A stretch of DNA of 64,000 nucleotides from Diprion similis (Eukaryota; Arthropoda; Insecta; Hymenoptera; Diprionidae): NCBI RefSeq assembly GCF_021155765.1, contig NC_060108.1, positions 6,042,425 to 6,106,424 on the forward strand. Reading direction: 5' to 3'. Below the pieces are notes generated by a model, which did no database searches, had not been told where the DNA came from, and worked only from the letters and a program-made list of their open reading frames with translations. Each line of letters opens with the position of its first letter. The first letter of the stretch is position 1. Shown here piece by piece: positions 46,148-58,396 of the stretch. The translations under genes were made by a program, and so were the position numbers.

Positions 46148-49100
46148 TCACACGGGCGTTAGCTTTGTAATGTGGAAGAGGTTCGATTCCGACTTCTTGT
46201 GCCCAGTGTCGATTTCGTAGATTGAATTGGAAATTTTCTTTTGTATTCTATATGGTCCGACCCTCAGTTCATCCAGTTTTCTCCTATTTAGTCGATTCCC
46301 ATTTTCCACGTAGACTCGGTCTCCTATTTTTAACTGTAATTCTTTTCGGTGCCGATCAAAGTTCCTTTTATTGTAGTTGTGTGACTTGATCGTGTTTCTT
46401 AAAGCTAGTCTCCTGTCTCTCTTCAGATCATCATTTGTACCTTCTGATTTTAAATCCTCCGGTAGAATATTTACATTTTCACCTTCCAGTAGGTATTTTG
46501 GCGCGAATTTTGTGATTGTGTGATCCGTTTTGTTATACTTTTCTACACACCTTTGTGCGATGGTCGTCCATGCGATTTTCTTCGTACTTTCGTTTATTTC
46601 GCATCGTATTTTGTTAATCAGAGTTTGGTTTAACCTTTCGTTGAGGCCATTCGAAAACGGTGCATCAACAGCGGTAAAGACCATTTTGGTGTTTTTCTCT
46701 TTCAGAAATTCCTTGAATTCTTTCAAATTTATGCCCGGATATTGATCCGTTAGTATCATGTTGATATTGTAACTTTGTGTCACCATCTCGGTTAATTTTA
46801 TAAAGGTCTTGGAATTTTGGTTTTTTGATGTCAAGATATAAGCGTATCTCGTAAAATGGTCCACCAAAAGATGCAAATATTTTTTTTTGACCGAGAACCG
46901 CCAAAGCCTCCAATCGTATCAATGGATACGATTTCAAAAGGATATTTCGCTGGACCCAAGTGTGACATTAAACCGTATTTAGATTTTCTTCTTGATTTGT
47001 TCTTCGTACAAATCTCACAATTATCACAGATTTTTTTTAAGTTTGCTATGTGGTTTTTCGCTGTATAGAACGGTGTTATTTTATTCAGTGTTTGAGTTCT
47101 TCCGATGTGACAGTACGTCCTGTGTACCTTTTCTATTAGGTTTCTACTGAATTCTTCCGATAAGACAATTTTCTCTCTTTTTCTTGTTTTTTTATAGTAG
47201 ATTTCGTTTTCCATTGTCAGTGTATCTTTTCGTTGTTTATTTAGATTTTGTGTTGGTCGTTCTTTATATCTACTAGATCAATTAGATTAACTACCTTCAA
47301 GAAATCCTCGGCATTCTCGTAGGGTTCCACAACCGGGTTTCTGCTTAAGCAGTCTGCTTCGTGGTTTAATTTCCCTGGGTTATATTTTATTTTTAAATTA
47401 TATTGCGATAAGTAGTATGTCAATTCCCCTAGTTCTTCATCCGTCCTGGCTTTTATATTCATGTGTTCCAAGGGTTTGTGGTCGGAATATATCGTAAATT
47501 CTTTTCCCATTAACCAGTGTTGCCAGTATTTGACGGCTTCTTTTATCGCCAAACATTCTAGGTATATCGCTCTCCTTTTTTTGGGGCTTCAGTTGATTTT
47601 TTTGAGAAATAAGCCACTGGCTTACTATTTCCATTTTCATCCTTTTGTTTTAGTACAGCTCCCACTCCTTTAATGCTTGCGTCTGTGTAGATGTCAATTT
47701 CACCTTCTGGATCGAAAATTTTCAAAACTGGTTCTGAACACATTAATGTCTCTATTTTGTCAAATGCCTCTTGACAAGTTTCTGACCAGTTGAATGGTAC
47801 TGCTTTCCTCAGTAGGTTGTGAAGTGGATCCAGAATTATTGCAATGTGTGGTATGAATTTGTGGTGAAAATTTATTTTTCCCAGAAATTGACGTATATTT
47901 TTCCTCGTTTCCGGAGCTGGAAAATTCTTAACGGCCGTTAAATAATCCTTCAGAGGCTTGACTGAATTGTTTTCTATTCTGTGACCCAGGTAATTTGCAT
48001 AACTCTGTGCGAAATTGCATTTTGAAAATTTCAGTCTAAATCCTTCAGTCAGTATTGCCTCCAATAGTCTCGACAAATGCGTGATGTGTTCTTCAAAAGT
48101 TTTTGAAAAAACTATGATGTCGTCGATGAAGTTAACCGCAAACCCAGAGAGCTTGTGTCTCCGTATAATATTGCTCAGTATTCTTTGGAAGATCGCTGGA
48201 GCCGTTTTTAGTCCAAATGGGAGGCAGGTCCATTGGTAGTGACCTTCCTGTGTAGCGAATGCGGTTTTTTCTCTGTCCTGGATCTTCAGAGGGATCGACC
48301 AAAATGCAGAATTGATGTCCAACGTTGTAAAGTACTTGCTATTTACCGTTTTCCCCATCAAATCTTCAATTAATGGGAACGGTTGTGATTGAGGAGCAAT
48401 GATTTTGTTCAAGTCTCTAAAATCTATACATAGTCTCGATCTTCTTCCCTCTTCTTTTTTATATGCCAGAGTAACCGGAGCAGCAAATGGGCTGCATGAT
48501 TCCTCGATCAGATTTTTTTCCAATAGCTTTGCTATTTGGTTTTCTATTTCTTTCCTATCTTCCATTGTGCATCTGTATGGGCGTTTGTAACAGTATCTGT
48601 CGACCGTGAGATCAATATGAGCTTCATAGTCTTTTACCCTGCCAATGTCATACTTGTCTTTTGCAAATACTGATTTGTATTTATCTATCAGTTCTTCAAT
48701 ATCTAGTTGTTGTTGTGAACTTCGGTTCTTTATTGAGATCTCAAATTCCTCATGGTTTATGTGTTCATTGAAATTTACTTCGTGTTTGTTTTATAGTTCT
48801 TTACCTAGTACATCAGGAATTTCGACCCTTTCTCTCTCTATGTCTTGTTTTTTGGAGGCATACTCATTTATTTGTTTGTTGTTGCCCTGTAGGATCCTTA
48901 GATCTTCATCTTGGGTTGACTTGAAATTCTTGATGTAATCCAGACCGATTAAAAAATCATAATTGAAATTTTCGTTATTCACGATAAAGACCTCCATACT
49001 TTTTTCAATATCGTAGATTTTTATTTTTAGTGTTACCATACCTTCCGTCTTCTTTACACCATTAATAGTTTTCAAATTTACCATCTGTATATTTTTGTTT

Positions 49101-49200
49101 TATTTTTAGCAATTTTGCATCAATCAGTGACACGTTTGAGCCCGAGTCATAAACTCCAGAAACTACAAGTGTGTCATTTAGTAGTAAATTGATTTTTATT
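46148..49200 (-). pseudogene. Gypsy pol: protease, RT, RNase H, integrase with several breaks
   Basis: Protease: VYDSGSNVSLID near 49150-49190, then a frame change to 49084-48791. A TAA (48791-48793) separates it from RT in the same frame. RT 48565-47558: LCIDFRDLNKI, LPFGLKTAPAIFQRI, FIDDIIVFS (FIDD in place of the usual YIDD). RNase H starts YTDASIKGVGAVL and continues after a frame change at a T run near 47575 (47552-47241, with SDHKPLEHMN and NHEADCLSRNP). Integrase: zinc-binding HRTYCHIG ... CDNCEIC, DTIGGF (Asp), a shift in an A run near 46885, LTDQYPGIN (Asp), NGLNERLNQTL (Glu), and a GPY/F-like VGPYRIQKK tail. It ends at 46148. Clearly inactive. Confidence 0.85.
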
Positions 49201-49298
49201 AATGGTGTTATTTTTAGTTTTTTGGATTTCTTCCGTTTAGCTCTATTTCCAACTCTGAATTGTTGACACTTTTTATTTGTTTGGTCCTTTTACTTTTT

Positions 49299-50183
49299 TC
49301 ATTTTTTTACCTTACCTTTTATACCTTTTTTCTCGCTTTCGCAGATTTGCCATGGTCTTTTTTCTTCAACTTTCGTGGGTTTCCTATCGGAATACCTTTC
49401 TTTTCTTTCCATTCTTGTTTTATCCACCAGATGTTCTAATTTACCAATTTCGTTGTAGAGATCCTCCGTTCCTCGTAAAGTTTCTCTGTCTATTTTGTCC
49501 GACACGTAGTTTGGTAAGCCGACCGCTATGAGATCTATAAGTGTTTCGGTGTCTATGGATTTCCTTATTTCCAGTAACAGTTTTTCGTTCTTTAGAGCGT
49601 AATCCAGCAGGGGACCTGCTTGATATTTAAAGGCCAGAGCGTATCTAATTAGAGACCACCCTTTATTGGCAAAGGTTTCGCGAAAGTTGCTTTTCCACTT
49701 GCTCCATTCTGATTCCACCGTGAATTTCAAGACCATACAGCTGTACCAATTCGCACTGACTTTCTCCAGGAAAAATTTTAATATTTCAATTATTTTCCTG
49801 TCTTCTACGATCACGCATCGTCCGCATTCTTTTTCAAAATCCTGTACCCATTGGTAAGCGTTCGAATTTTTCCCATCAAATTTTCCAATCATAAAGTCCT
49901 TCGCTATTTTTGCCAAGTTCTGGACTTCAGATTTTTGTTGTTTTTCCTGGAGTACTTTTTCCAACAATTTTTTAATCGTCTCAACTGCGGTACTTTGTGT
50001 GGTCTCGACTGCTTTTTCCGTGATTTCCTCTAAATAGTAATCACCAAACTGCAGATTTTCTTCTTCATCCAAGTATACTTTTTTTAATTCTTCTGTTAGA
50101 GTAATCCAGATTTTCCTATATTGATTCCTCTTTGTTAGTGTTTTTTTTATTTTAGCAAATACTTGTGTATTGAGGTCAGACAT
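49299..50183 (-). CDS. Gypsy gag-like protein
   Basis: 294 codons with ATG at 50183. MSDLNTQVFAKIKK start; central capsid-like segment FDGKNSNAYQWVQDFEKEC, WYSCMVLKF and WSKWKSNFRETFANKGW; basic C terminus. No CCHC zinc knuckle is visible before the stop, though it may lie downstream in another frame. Position directly upstream of protease supports gag. Confidence 0.7.
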   Translation of the reverse strand: MSDLNTQVFAKIKKTLTKRNQYRKIWITLTEELKKVYLDEEENLQFGDYYLEEITEKAVETTQSTAVETIKKLLEKVLQEKQQKSEVQNLAKIAKDFMIGKFDGKNSNAYQWVQDFEKECGRCVIVEDRKIIEILKFFLEKVSANWYSCMVLKFTVESEWSKWKSNFRETFANKGWSLIRYALAFKYQAGPLLDYALKNEKLLLEIRKSIDTETLIDLIAVGLPNYVSDKIDRETLRGTEDLYNEIGKLEHLVDKTRMERKERYSDRKPTKVEEKRPWQICESEKKGIKGKVKK

Positions 50184-50628
50184 AATATTGTCGATTTCCC
50201 ATCTGCCGATTCTCTCATCTTGAAATCAAACCTTAGTTTGTCCATCTCTTGAAATATTTGCAGAAATGTTGTTTTGTAATGAGTCTATTTTTCTCCTGTT
50301 TTGAGGTTAGAATAAAGGTTCAACTGCGTTTCTCTGTAAAATCGAAAGTTTTTTTATTTACACTATGTACAACATGGTTCATTTCCTCAAATCTTACCTG
50401 TAGAATCAAAAGAAACAACATTTAAAGCTGTTATTCCAATCGATGTATTTCCTCTCACAGTTTGGTTTTCTACAGGTTTTACTCTGCGATTCTCTCGTTC
50501 TCTTACTTTCTGTCTCCCCACTCCTAACGTCGGTAACATAGGTCGCAGCCGTAAGAGAAGCGACGATACGAGTAGACGAGAGTCACGATTTTCTTTACAC
50601 ATATATTGGGAAATGACAAACTCGAACA
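50184..50628. other. Non-coding sequence right of the Gypsy element
   Basis: Might contain the remnant 5' LTR and leader of the Gypsy element, but no TG...CA unit matched to the other side. Confidence 0.4.
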
Positions 50629-50793
50629 TGACATCTAGCGGCGAAAAATGTAACTGCTGCTGTCAAGTCGCTGCCCGGTGTTTACCAGTGTTTGCGCCGT
50701 GATATACGTGCGTTTTGTTAGTATCAAAGAGATTTATTAAAGCAGTGACTCAATAATTAAGAAAAGAAATCAACAAATAAGGATCGTGACAGT

Positions 50794-52418
50794 ATGGGCG
50801 ACATTCCGGGCGAAGGTATGAGGTTTTCGCCAAGAATCTCTAAAGACAAATCATTTTGTGTCGTATACGGCTGCTCAAGTAACAGTAGCAGAGATCCAAC
50901 CGTGAGATTCCACACATTTCCGACACGTGGACAAACTTTTGTTAAAATTACCAATAAACGAGGAATATCGGAAAAAATCGACAAATTCAAGGCCTGGGAA
51001 CAAGCAATAAAAATCGGTAAACCGATTACTCCGACCATGCGCATCTGTTCCTTGCACTTTAAAAAAGAGGATTATTTTCTGCCAGGTAAGAAGTACCAAA
51101 TTGTTTTTGGAATTGATGTAGATTATACTATAGAAAAAAATTAAAGAAAGGATTTATTGTTAACTTTTGCAAAATGATCTTTATATAAATAATTTTAACA
51201 CAATTCTCTGTTGCAGATGTTCAATCGAAAAGAAAAAATTTAAAAATTAGTGCAGTTCCGTCATATAACTTGCCGAAGAGATCAACCGACAAAGTAACAG
51301 AAACTGCGGAAAATAAGAATCGAACGAAAAGAATATTAGAAAGAGAACAGAAGCGACAGTTGATTGCGAAAGAGACAGTTAAAAAAGTTGAAACCCCTGC
51401 CGGTGAAGACTCTCCGATGGAAGTGGATGCCAATGAAAAATGTGTCGAAACACAATCACTACTTGATATTCCACCACTTTCCTCTACTGCTGAAATTGGA
51501 ATTCAAGTACAGAGCGGAGACCTTGTTCCAACACTACGCAGTCTTATTAAGAGTGATCGGCAACTCAGTACTCTCACTGGTATTGAAAATTTCACGATAC
51601 TCGAGCGAATTGTAGATATTGTGCATATAATGAACCCAAACATTGCGGATTCAAAATCAACGGTCCAAGAACAAATATTGATGACGTATATTAAACTAAA
51701 ACAAAACGCATCATATGCGCTTCTCGCAATTTTCAGTCGAATGTACAGTGCACAAAGCTGCAAAAGAATATTCCTCCGAATGTTAGACGTTTTAAGTAGA
51801 GTCCTTCGAGTAGCCATTCCTTTCCCCTCAAAGACTGAAATCTCACGAAATATTCCGACGTGTTTCGAAGGTTTCGAAGATGTTCGTGTTGTTCTAGATT
51901 GTACAGAGATATTTTTGCAAAAACCAAAAAATCTTTGCTGTCAAATCCTGACATATTCATTTTACAAAGGAACCTACACAGTAAAATTCATGACCGGAGT
52001 CACTCCGGCTGGTATGATTTCATTCATAAGCAAACCATACGGAGGAAGATCGTCGGACAAAGCGATATTCGTAGAGAGCAACTTGTTGGAAAAGTTACAG
52101 GCAAATGATGCTGTTATGGTTGACAAAGGGTTCCTCATCGATGATATTTGCAAAAAAAATGACTTAAAACTTATTCGGCCTCCTTTTTTGAAAAAACAAA
52201 AACAATTCTCAAGCGTCGACGCATGTTTAACTGCAAAAATTGCCAAAGCTAGAGTACACATCGAGCGTGCCAATCAAAGACTCAAAACATTCAAAATTCT
52301 AGGGGATAAACTTCCATCCAAACTTGCATCGAAGATCGAACAAATATTCACAATAATTTGCGGAACAGTAAATATTGGTTCTCCAATTCTAAAAAACAAC
52401 AAGTTTCCATCGTTGTGA
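50794..52418 (+). CDS. ISL2EU-type THAP-DDE transposase 2
   Basis: Exon 1 50794-51085, exon 2 51217-52418, 1,494 nt, 497 residues, no stop. THAP finger in exon 1: FCVVYGCSSNSSRDP, FHTFP, AWEQAIKIG, RICSLHF, completed by VPSYNLP in exon 2. Basic linker (KRILEREQKRQ). DDE core: VRVVLDCTEIFLQ (Asp), AVMVDKGFLIDD (Asp), ARVHIERANQRLKTFKIL (Glu), preceded by a helical segment with SRMYSAQSCKRIF. Homologous to the gene at 23672-25495 along its length but strongly diverged. Convergent with the SWIM-YqaJ gene, 146 bp between stops. Confidence 0.9.
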
Positions 52419-52564
52419 CCATCTTTTTCTACGTAACTTTGAATGGGAATAAAATAATAAATATACGTATGTTTATTTTTATATTACATAAATATAAAGC
52501 TTTATATTTCTCTCTTTTCTATGCGTACACTCAAAATGCAAGTAAATAAAAGAAACGTTGTAAA

Positions 52565-54761
52565 TTAAACCTTAAGACAAAGATTATGTACCATCATGTT
52601 AAAATAAACGTGTTTGATTGCAAAAAGCATTTCTTTAGCAAAATTCTCATCGAAAGAAACATGCAAAACAATCATGCTGTTGTCGAAAGGTGCAAAAATG
52701 ACCAAATCAGCTTGTTGCAAGTTTAAAATCGCCATGCCTGCTTGGACTTGACCGTAGTACGTATGCTTGTTTTTCAAAGTTATACTATCGTTTGTTATTT
52801 TCAACCAGTTCAAGTTTGGTATCACGTCGGAAATTGTTTGCGTTTTTCCAGCATAAGAGCATTTAATTTCGATAAGCTTATTTGGTTTGCCATCTTCAAA
52901 TATAACTCCATCGGGAGAATACCCTAGCCATCGATTTTGCTGTGACACAGTTAATCCGAATTGAAAAACTTGCTCCGATGTTCGCTTCTCATATTCTTTA
53001 CGTGCAAGACTTTCACTGTCTGCGCCGTGTTTTACAAACTTGTTAGTGAAATCTTGAGGGTTGAAATAATTTTCGGATTTTTTGTGCCAATCAGGATTTT
53101 TGTTTTTACTGTAGGTGTACAGCTCATAACACCTTGATCCCGTGACTCTCATTTGGCGCTCCTTCAACCAAACCGAAAACGATGTCATGCTCTCTGTACA
53201 GATGTCCACAACATCTCTCTCCAATCCATTCAGAATATTTTGACAACATTCTCTGAGCGGGCGATGAACGCAATCCGCTAAATGTTGCATACATTCTGAT
53301 GTTTGGTTCAGAAAAATCGTTCTAATCTTCTCCCTTTGGGGATCAGATACAGGGACAATACTTTTTGGAAGAATAGGAGCGAGCCGTCCAAACCTGTGTG
53401 AAATCCAAATCAAGTTCCCCAAAGATACACCATCACCCTTTGAAAAATATAGACCAGAGAAACAATAACTGCACACCTCCAAGGTTAAAAAGAAAATTTT
53501 TAGTAATTAAATGGATTCTCGTGAAGAAAGTTATGGTGTAAAAGTTCAGATTCTCAAAAGCATGCTCAATGGTTAAAAAAAAAAGTTTTTATTTATTTAT
53601 TTATTTCTAATTTTATTATTTATTATAACAAACTATGGTAGTCTAGGACTAAATATAAACAAACTGCATTGGACATTAAGACCCAAAGATCCTTTTCAGA
53701 ACCTTTTCCACTCCTGCGCGTAGCAGGTCTGCGAAGAGATTCTTCGCAGACTCTCAACGCAGGACGCAAAAGGGTTTCTTATGTCGAAATCTTCATTGTA
53801 GGTTTTGTTGAAAGTTTATTATAAACTAGATACACATTGTGAGCTATATTTATTTTATACTATAACTTTATGCCATGAAAATTCACTTTTTACTAGAATT
53901 TTGACAAAATACCAACACCATCAAGTTGGTACACATCGTTCATTAGAAAAGAGAGAATAGAAGAACGCTATTTTCTATTTTCATTTCTCTTAGGTTTATG
54001 TAATATATTATCCATCGTATCAAACTGGATTGAGTGTTGGAGTTGGCTGTGTGAAATGAAAGGCAGAAAGTTTTACGTGTGTTGTGCAAATGCTGATCCT
54101 GGAATTCCTTGTAGAATCATCGCTCGTATCAGCTCTTCGTCCGCAACGTTAACTACGTCGATGGATTTGAGTCGGAAACATTCGTGCTCTTCTAACGGCA
54201 CCGGCTTATATTTTTCCAGTGATTTTTTTTGAGGCTCGCTCCACACGCATTTTTTGTCCGTACATGAGAGAACGTCCAGTTTATCGATATCGTTTCTAAT
54301 CAGATATAATAACTTTGGTTAATTAAGAACACATTGATTGATTATTGAAACCATATTTACCTGGTAAGAAACAACAACACAGCCAAACTATGTTTGCACT
54401 TTTGACCGAGTCCAGCTTTGCACGTGCAGGTTATGTTGCCGATCACTCCTACTTTATTTAAAGTTGCGTTTATCTCGTGAGGACTGCTTTTTGAATTGGA
54501 TGTTTGAAAACAGAATGCTCGGACTTTGATAATATTATTTTCACAGTCACGAGCATCCTCGCATCTGTCACACCGGATTATGTGGCCTGCATTCAGCAAT
54601 TTTTCACCTTCGATGAAATTTCTGTGCGTTGGAGCTGTCTCAGCCCAAGCACACACATCGCCAGTGGTCAATCTCATTGCGAGAATTGAATGGATTTTGA
54701 TAAATTCGAACCGATAAACAAATAAATATAAGCGACTCCCTATGATTTCACGTGTTAGCAT
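52565..54761 (-). CDS. SWIM zinc finger - YqaJ-like exonuclease protein 2
   Basis: Exons 54361-54761, 54077-54295 and 52565-53468 (minus strand), GT-AG introns, 1,524 nt, 507 residues from ATG 54761. The frame is open further upstream, so the start is uncertain. SWIM finger ITCTCKAGLGQKCKHSLAVL. A linker with CTDKKCVWSEPQKKSLEKYK follows. Nuclease: GADSESLARKEYEKRT, LGYSPDGVIFEDG, LIEIKCSYAGK, TYYGQVQAGMAI, giving E...D...EXK...Q. The third exon uses the acceptor GTGTGCAG just before 53468, which alone keeps phase. Same architecture as the split gene at 19295-23199. It probably works on element DNA ends; the role is not established by sequence. Confidence 0.85.
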
Positions 54762-54829
54762 GGACCGGCTGACTTGGATGAGGCCGCCATATTGAATAGG
54801 CCACGCCTCCGTGTTGGTTCCCAATATAA

Positions 54830-56190
54830 AGTGTGACGTGGCGAGTCTACCAGCCCATCACCGACCTGCACCTCACTCCCAGGCGGCCGCGTGAATCGCT
54901 CCTGGAGAGCAGGGGAGAGTCCTGCCGTGCCGCACCAATGAACAGCCAGAGTTAGCTTTAAGATTTATGTATTATTGCTAATGCTTTTTGTTAGTTCCCC
55001 GCCAAATTCTCTGAGGTGACCGCCACTGCCGCCGCCACTGCCGACGCCGTCCAACAACCACCCTGCGCTGCCGTCGCGGGAAATCGGAGGGACGACTGGA
55101 CGACCGGCGCGGAGTTCAAAGCCCCGGACCCAGTAGTCACACCGTTGCTTATATTACGCGAACATCGATGCCGCCAAAGACATCTCGCTGCTGCCGCCCA
55201 GGGGTCGAGTTGCCTCCACCTGAGTCCCTAATAACCCGGCACCAAAAACCACCGGACTCAGCCTCTCCCTGGGTACTCCGATGCCGAAAAAACGTCTCCG
55301 CCTTCGAGCTGACCGCCCTCGCAACCCGCAGCATAGCGCGGCGAACAGACCGGGTGCCTAGGCTCCCGCCGGTCTCTTGCCAAAATGTGCCTATCGACCC
55401 CCCCCCCCCCCCCCCCCCCGCCCCCCCCCCCCCCCCGCCCTCCGTAGCGCCGACACTGGATTGCGTTCATCGAGAGCGGGCGGCCACCTCACTCTCCCTT
55501 GCGCTACCATACGTACTGCTGCGATAGTAATACCTGCAAATTTGCAACTATGCTTCGCTGTGTCTTTTTTGTCCTTCTTCTGTTGGCTTGTCAAATAATT
55601 GTACCGGACCTTTCGGAGATAGATAGCTGCCGTGTGTCATTCCGGAGCCTCTCGCATCTTCGTGTAAAAAGGTAGGCTGACGCTACCCCGAATCTCGCTG
55701 GCTAACACGGATCCACGGCCTCAGGCCATTTTCCCTTGGCAACAGGTTGCCGGCCAGCTTCGGTCGGCCATTTTAAGTAAAAGCCCGCGAGCCTCGTGGT
55801 GACTAAGCTTTTCTATTAACTGTATTTTTTATCTTAATTGCTATCTTGTTTTATTACTATTATTGTAAGATACTCTGGTTGTTCATTCGGTGATTTTCTG
55901 CCGTCTACGACTAACGAATAATTTGTAATAGATCGAGTACCGTGCCGCTTCCCGGCCGCGTACTAAGTACGTGAGTGCGAGAGAGAGAGAATCTGTGAGT
56001 GAGTGTGTACGCCCGTGCCGTTGTTGCCGAGTGTAACTACCGCCGTCAAGCAGCGACAGGCGACCGTGTCGTTACATTATAGACAAGCGAAAAAGGATGA
56101 TCTCGTATTTGCGAAAACGTTAGACTGCTAGCGAATTTGTTTTCGAATTGCTTCGTATTGTTATGAGTTTTGGAATTGTCAACGCTTTTG
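54830..56190. other. GC-rich stretch with long poly-C tract, no assigned gene
   Basis: Two C-runs at about 55399-55436 broken by single G. Proline-rich frames around 55170-55530 result from the C-runs. A TGTAACTACC near 56032 could be an LTR start with GGTAATTACA at 61219-61228 as its end, but the flanks do not match as a target duplication. Confidence 0.4.
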
Positions 56191-57120
56191 CAGTGTCGCC
56201 AACTTGGGGGTTTTCCCCCTAAATTTAGGGGGGAAATAGTTGCGCTGGGGTTTTTTTGGGGGGAAAAAATGTTTAGGGGTTTTTTTAGGGGCTTATAAAA
56301 AGGCTTATGGGGATTTTTAGGGGCTTCTAAAAATTTGCTCAAAGGCTGCAAAAAAATTGTTATTAGTGTCACAATTTTCTTTCCGTAAATATGTACATTA
56401 GATTTGCTATTGTAATTTTTTAAATATTTTATGGTGGTATATATGACATCTGGTGGTGGACTGCATATAGCCCAAACAGTTTACAGTCACCTGTCTAGCG
56501 AGTCCGCGTTAACGCAGACCGTGACGGGGGCGACAGGATTGAACAAGAGTCTGCTGGCAAGATTTGCGTGAGCTAATGGGAGCTGAGGATTATGAGTTGA
56601 CAAGTCGGGCGGGCATAGTAGCGGGTTTGTAGCTGCATAGTTGATTGTTGGATACACAAATTTTCTTAAATTGACGTTGTTAAAAATTAGTTGTTGTGTT
56701 AATAAATTAAAACAATTGAAGTAATGCCGAAAAGTACAGAGAAGAAATATCGCCAAAAGTATACCAAAGTATGGGAAAGTGATGTTTAATTGAAAGGTAA
56801 GGATTACATTTTCATTCAGATACTGGGTAAAAGTACAACAACAGTCTAAATCTAAACAACGAAATACTTCCTCAAATTAAATGAAATGTTTTTTATAGGT
56901 AGTCTGAATGACCATCATATATCATTGATGTTCCAACTTTATGAAAAAAAAAACAGGTCTATATAATTATTTCTTGTTTTGTTAAAGTTTTCATTTCTCC
57001 AAGTTGAGTTCGAATTTTCTCCTGCTATATTCAAGTATTCAAAACAAGATGGTAAGGTTGATTGTAAAAGCTATCCAAAAATTTATGCAAGATTCGCATT
57101 TCGCGCCATTTATGCGGTAA

Positions 57121-57310
57121 AATGTTCGCAAAATTAAAAAAGGAGCGCTATACACGAAAATACAACGAGTTTTCATCGTTGAGCAATATTTTAAAAATAA
57201 TGAAGCTTTGGCACCTACTGTTCGCAATTGTCGTACAAAATATGGTCGGAATAGTGATTTAACTGTATCCAATGTGAAGAGATTAATTGAAAAATTTAAC
57301 AGTGCTACAT
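57121..57310 (+). pseudogene. Fragment of a DUF4817-type transposase N terminus inside the hAT intron
   Basis: The frame at 57121 reads QRVFIVEQYFKNNEALAPTV then RNCRTKYGRNSDLTVSNVKR LIEKF, matching the N-terminal helix-turn-helix of the insect Tc1/mariner group with DUF4817. A neighbouring frame just before has KKERYT, so a frameshift separates the first residues. No DDE core is next to it. The same superfamily is at 1-884. Confidence 0.7.
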
Positions 57311-58396
57311 TTTTAAGAACCCTGAACTGTCACCTGCCACGCTGTGTTTTATTTTTTGGCGGAAACATTTCAGACGTGTTCGAAAATTGAGTAACAGTAC
57401 TGTCAACAATCTTTCGCGCTGCCGAGTTCGTGAATAGCTCTGAGTTTGTTGTATAGGAAGTTTTTAGTACTGCTAGTCAATTCACGAACACGGCCTTTAC
57501 AGCACAAATGGCGGAAAATTCAAATATTGCGTGAATTTTAGGCCATCCTTTAGGTCACGTATTATATAATAACTGTATTATATATAACTACAATAATAAG
57601 ATCATTTTTCAATTAAGGGTTTTCTCTGAGGATACTAACACAATTAATGTTTCTTGTGGTGGTGTTGCTTATCTGTTTCAATCCACAAATAAGTCTTGAA
57701 TAAATTAGTACTCATGATAATAAAATAATGAATCTGTTCTGTAATAATATTTGATTTGCAGATTGGATTTCACCAGATCCCACAAACGACGGTACGGCGG
57801 TATGTAAGTATTGTCAAGCGAAGTTAAAAGCTCACAGGAAAGATTTGGTTGGTCACGCAAATACAGAAAAACATAAAAAAGCAGTTGACGCTGATAGAAG
57901 TGCAAAATCATATCACAAAATTACATCGGCAGTTCAACTAGTTCGTCCTCAAGAAACGAAAATTGCAGAGTTGAAAATAGCGACTTTTATCGCGGAGCAT
58001 TCTTCTGTTCAAACTGTTAATCACTTGACAGAAATATTACCAAAGTTAGATAATAATTCTGAAACCTTATCTAAGTTAAAACTACACAAAACAAAGTGTA
58101 CCATGATAATAAAAAATGTGCTTAGTTCTTGCATGCTTAAGGATCTAATACAGGAGGTAAGCGACTCCGCTTACTCTCTCATCATCGATGAGTGTACAGA
58201 TGTTTCGACTCTCAAGATTCTTTGTATAATGATAAGGTTTTTCTCAAGTTCACAAAAACAAATAGTGACTACATTTTATCGCATAATTAAGTTGACTGAT
58301 TGTGATGCGCAGAGCGTGTGTGATGCTATAAAAGTTCAGTTGAAGCATGATGGTCTGAATCTCCAAAATCTAGTTGGAATAGGCGTGGATGGTGCT

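Larger units (their letters stand above)
46148..50183 (-). mobile_element. Degenerate Ty3/Gypsy retrotransposon, internal region
   Basis: Order on the minus strand gag - protease - RT - RNase H - integrase, the Ty3/Gypsy order. No LTR pair could be found at either side: left of 46148 lies the zinc-finger pseudogene, right of 50183 about 450 bp of non-coding DNA and then an ISL2EU element. Either the LTRs are lost or very diverged. Confidence 0.85.
50629..54826. mobile_element. ISL2EU-type DNA transposon 2 (THAP-DDE transposase plus SWIM-YqaJ gene)
   Basis: Same two-gene convergent design as 18873-25593 but in opposite overall orientation: THAP-DDE on + (50794-52418), SWIM-YqaJ on - (54761-52565). 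Candidate ends are weak: TATATTGGGAA near 50602 and inverted near 54816-54827, and CATCTAGCGGCGA near 50630 resembling the GCGC...GGCGA ends of element 1. Boundaries are therefore approximate. Both genes have open frames, so this copy may be intact. Confidence 0.65.

Noticed and set aside
46135-46215. tRNA-like segment with a GGTTCGATTCC B-box near the end of the Gypsy integrase
   Set aside because: It lies within or next to integrase coding sequence, shows no clear acceptor stem or A-box at the right distance, and the match is explained by the reverse-strand codons.
55168-55598. Proline-rich and glycine-rich ORFs around the poly-C tract
   Set aside because: Created by the C-run on the two strands; no splice structure like that of the gene at 27886.
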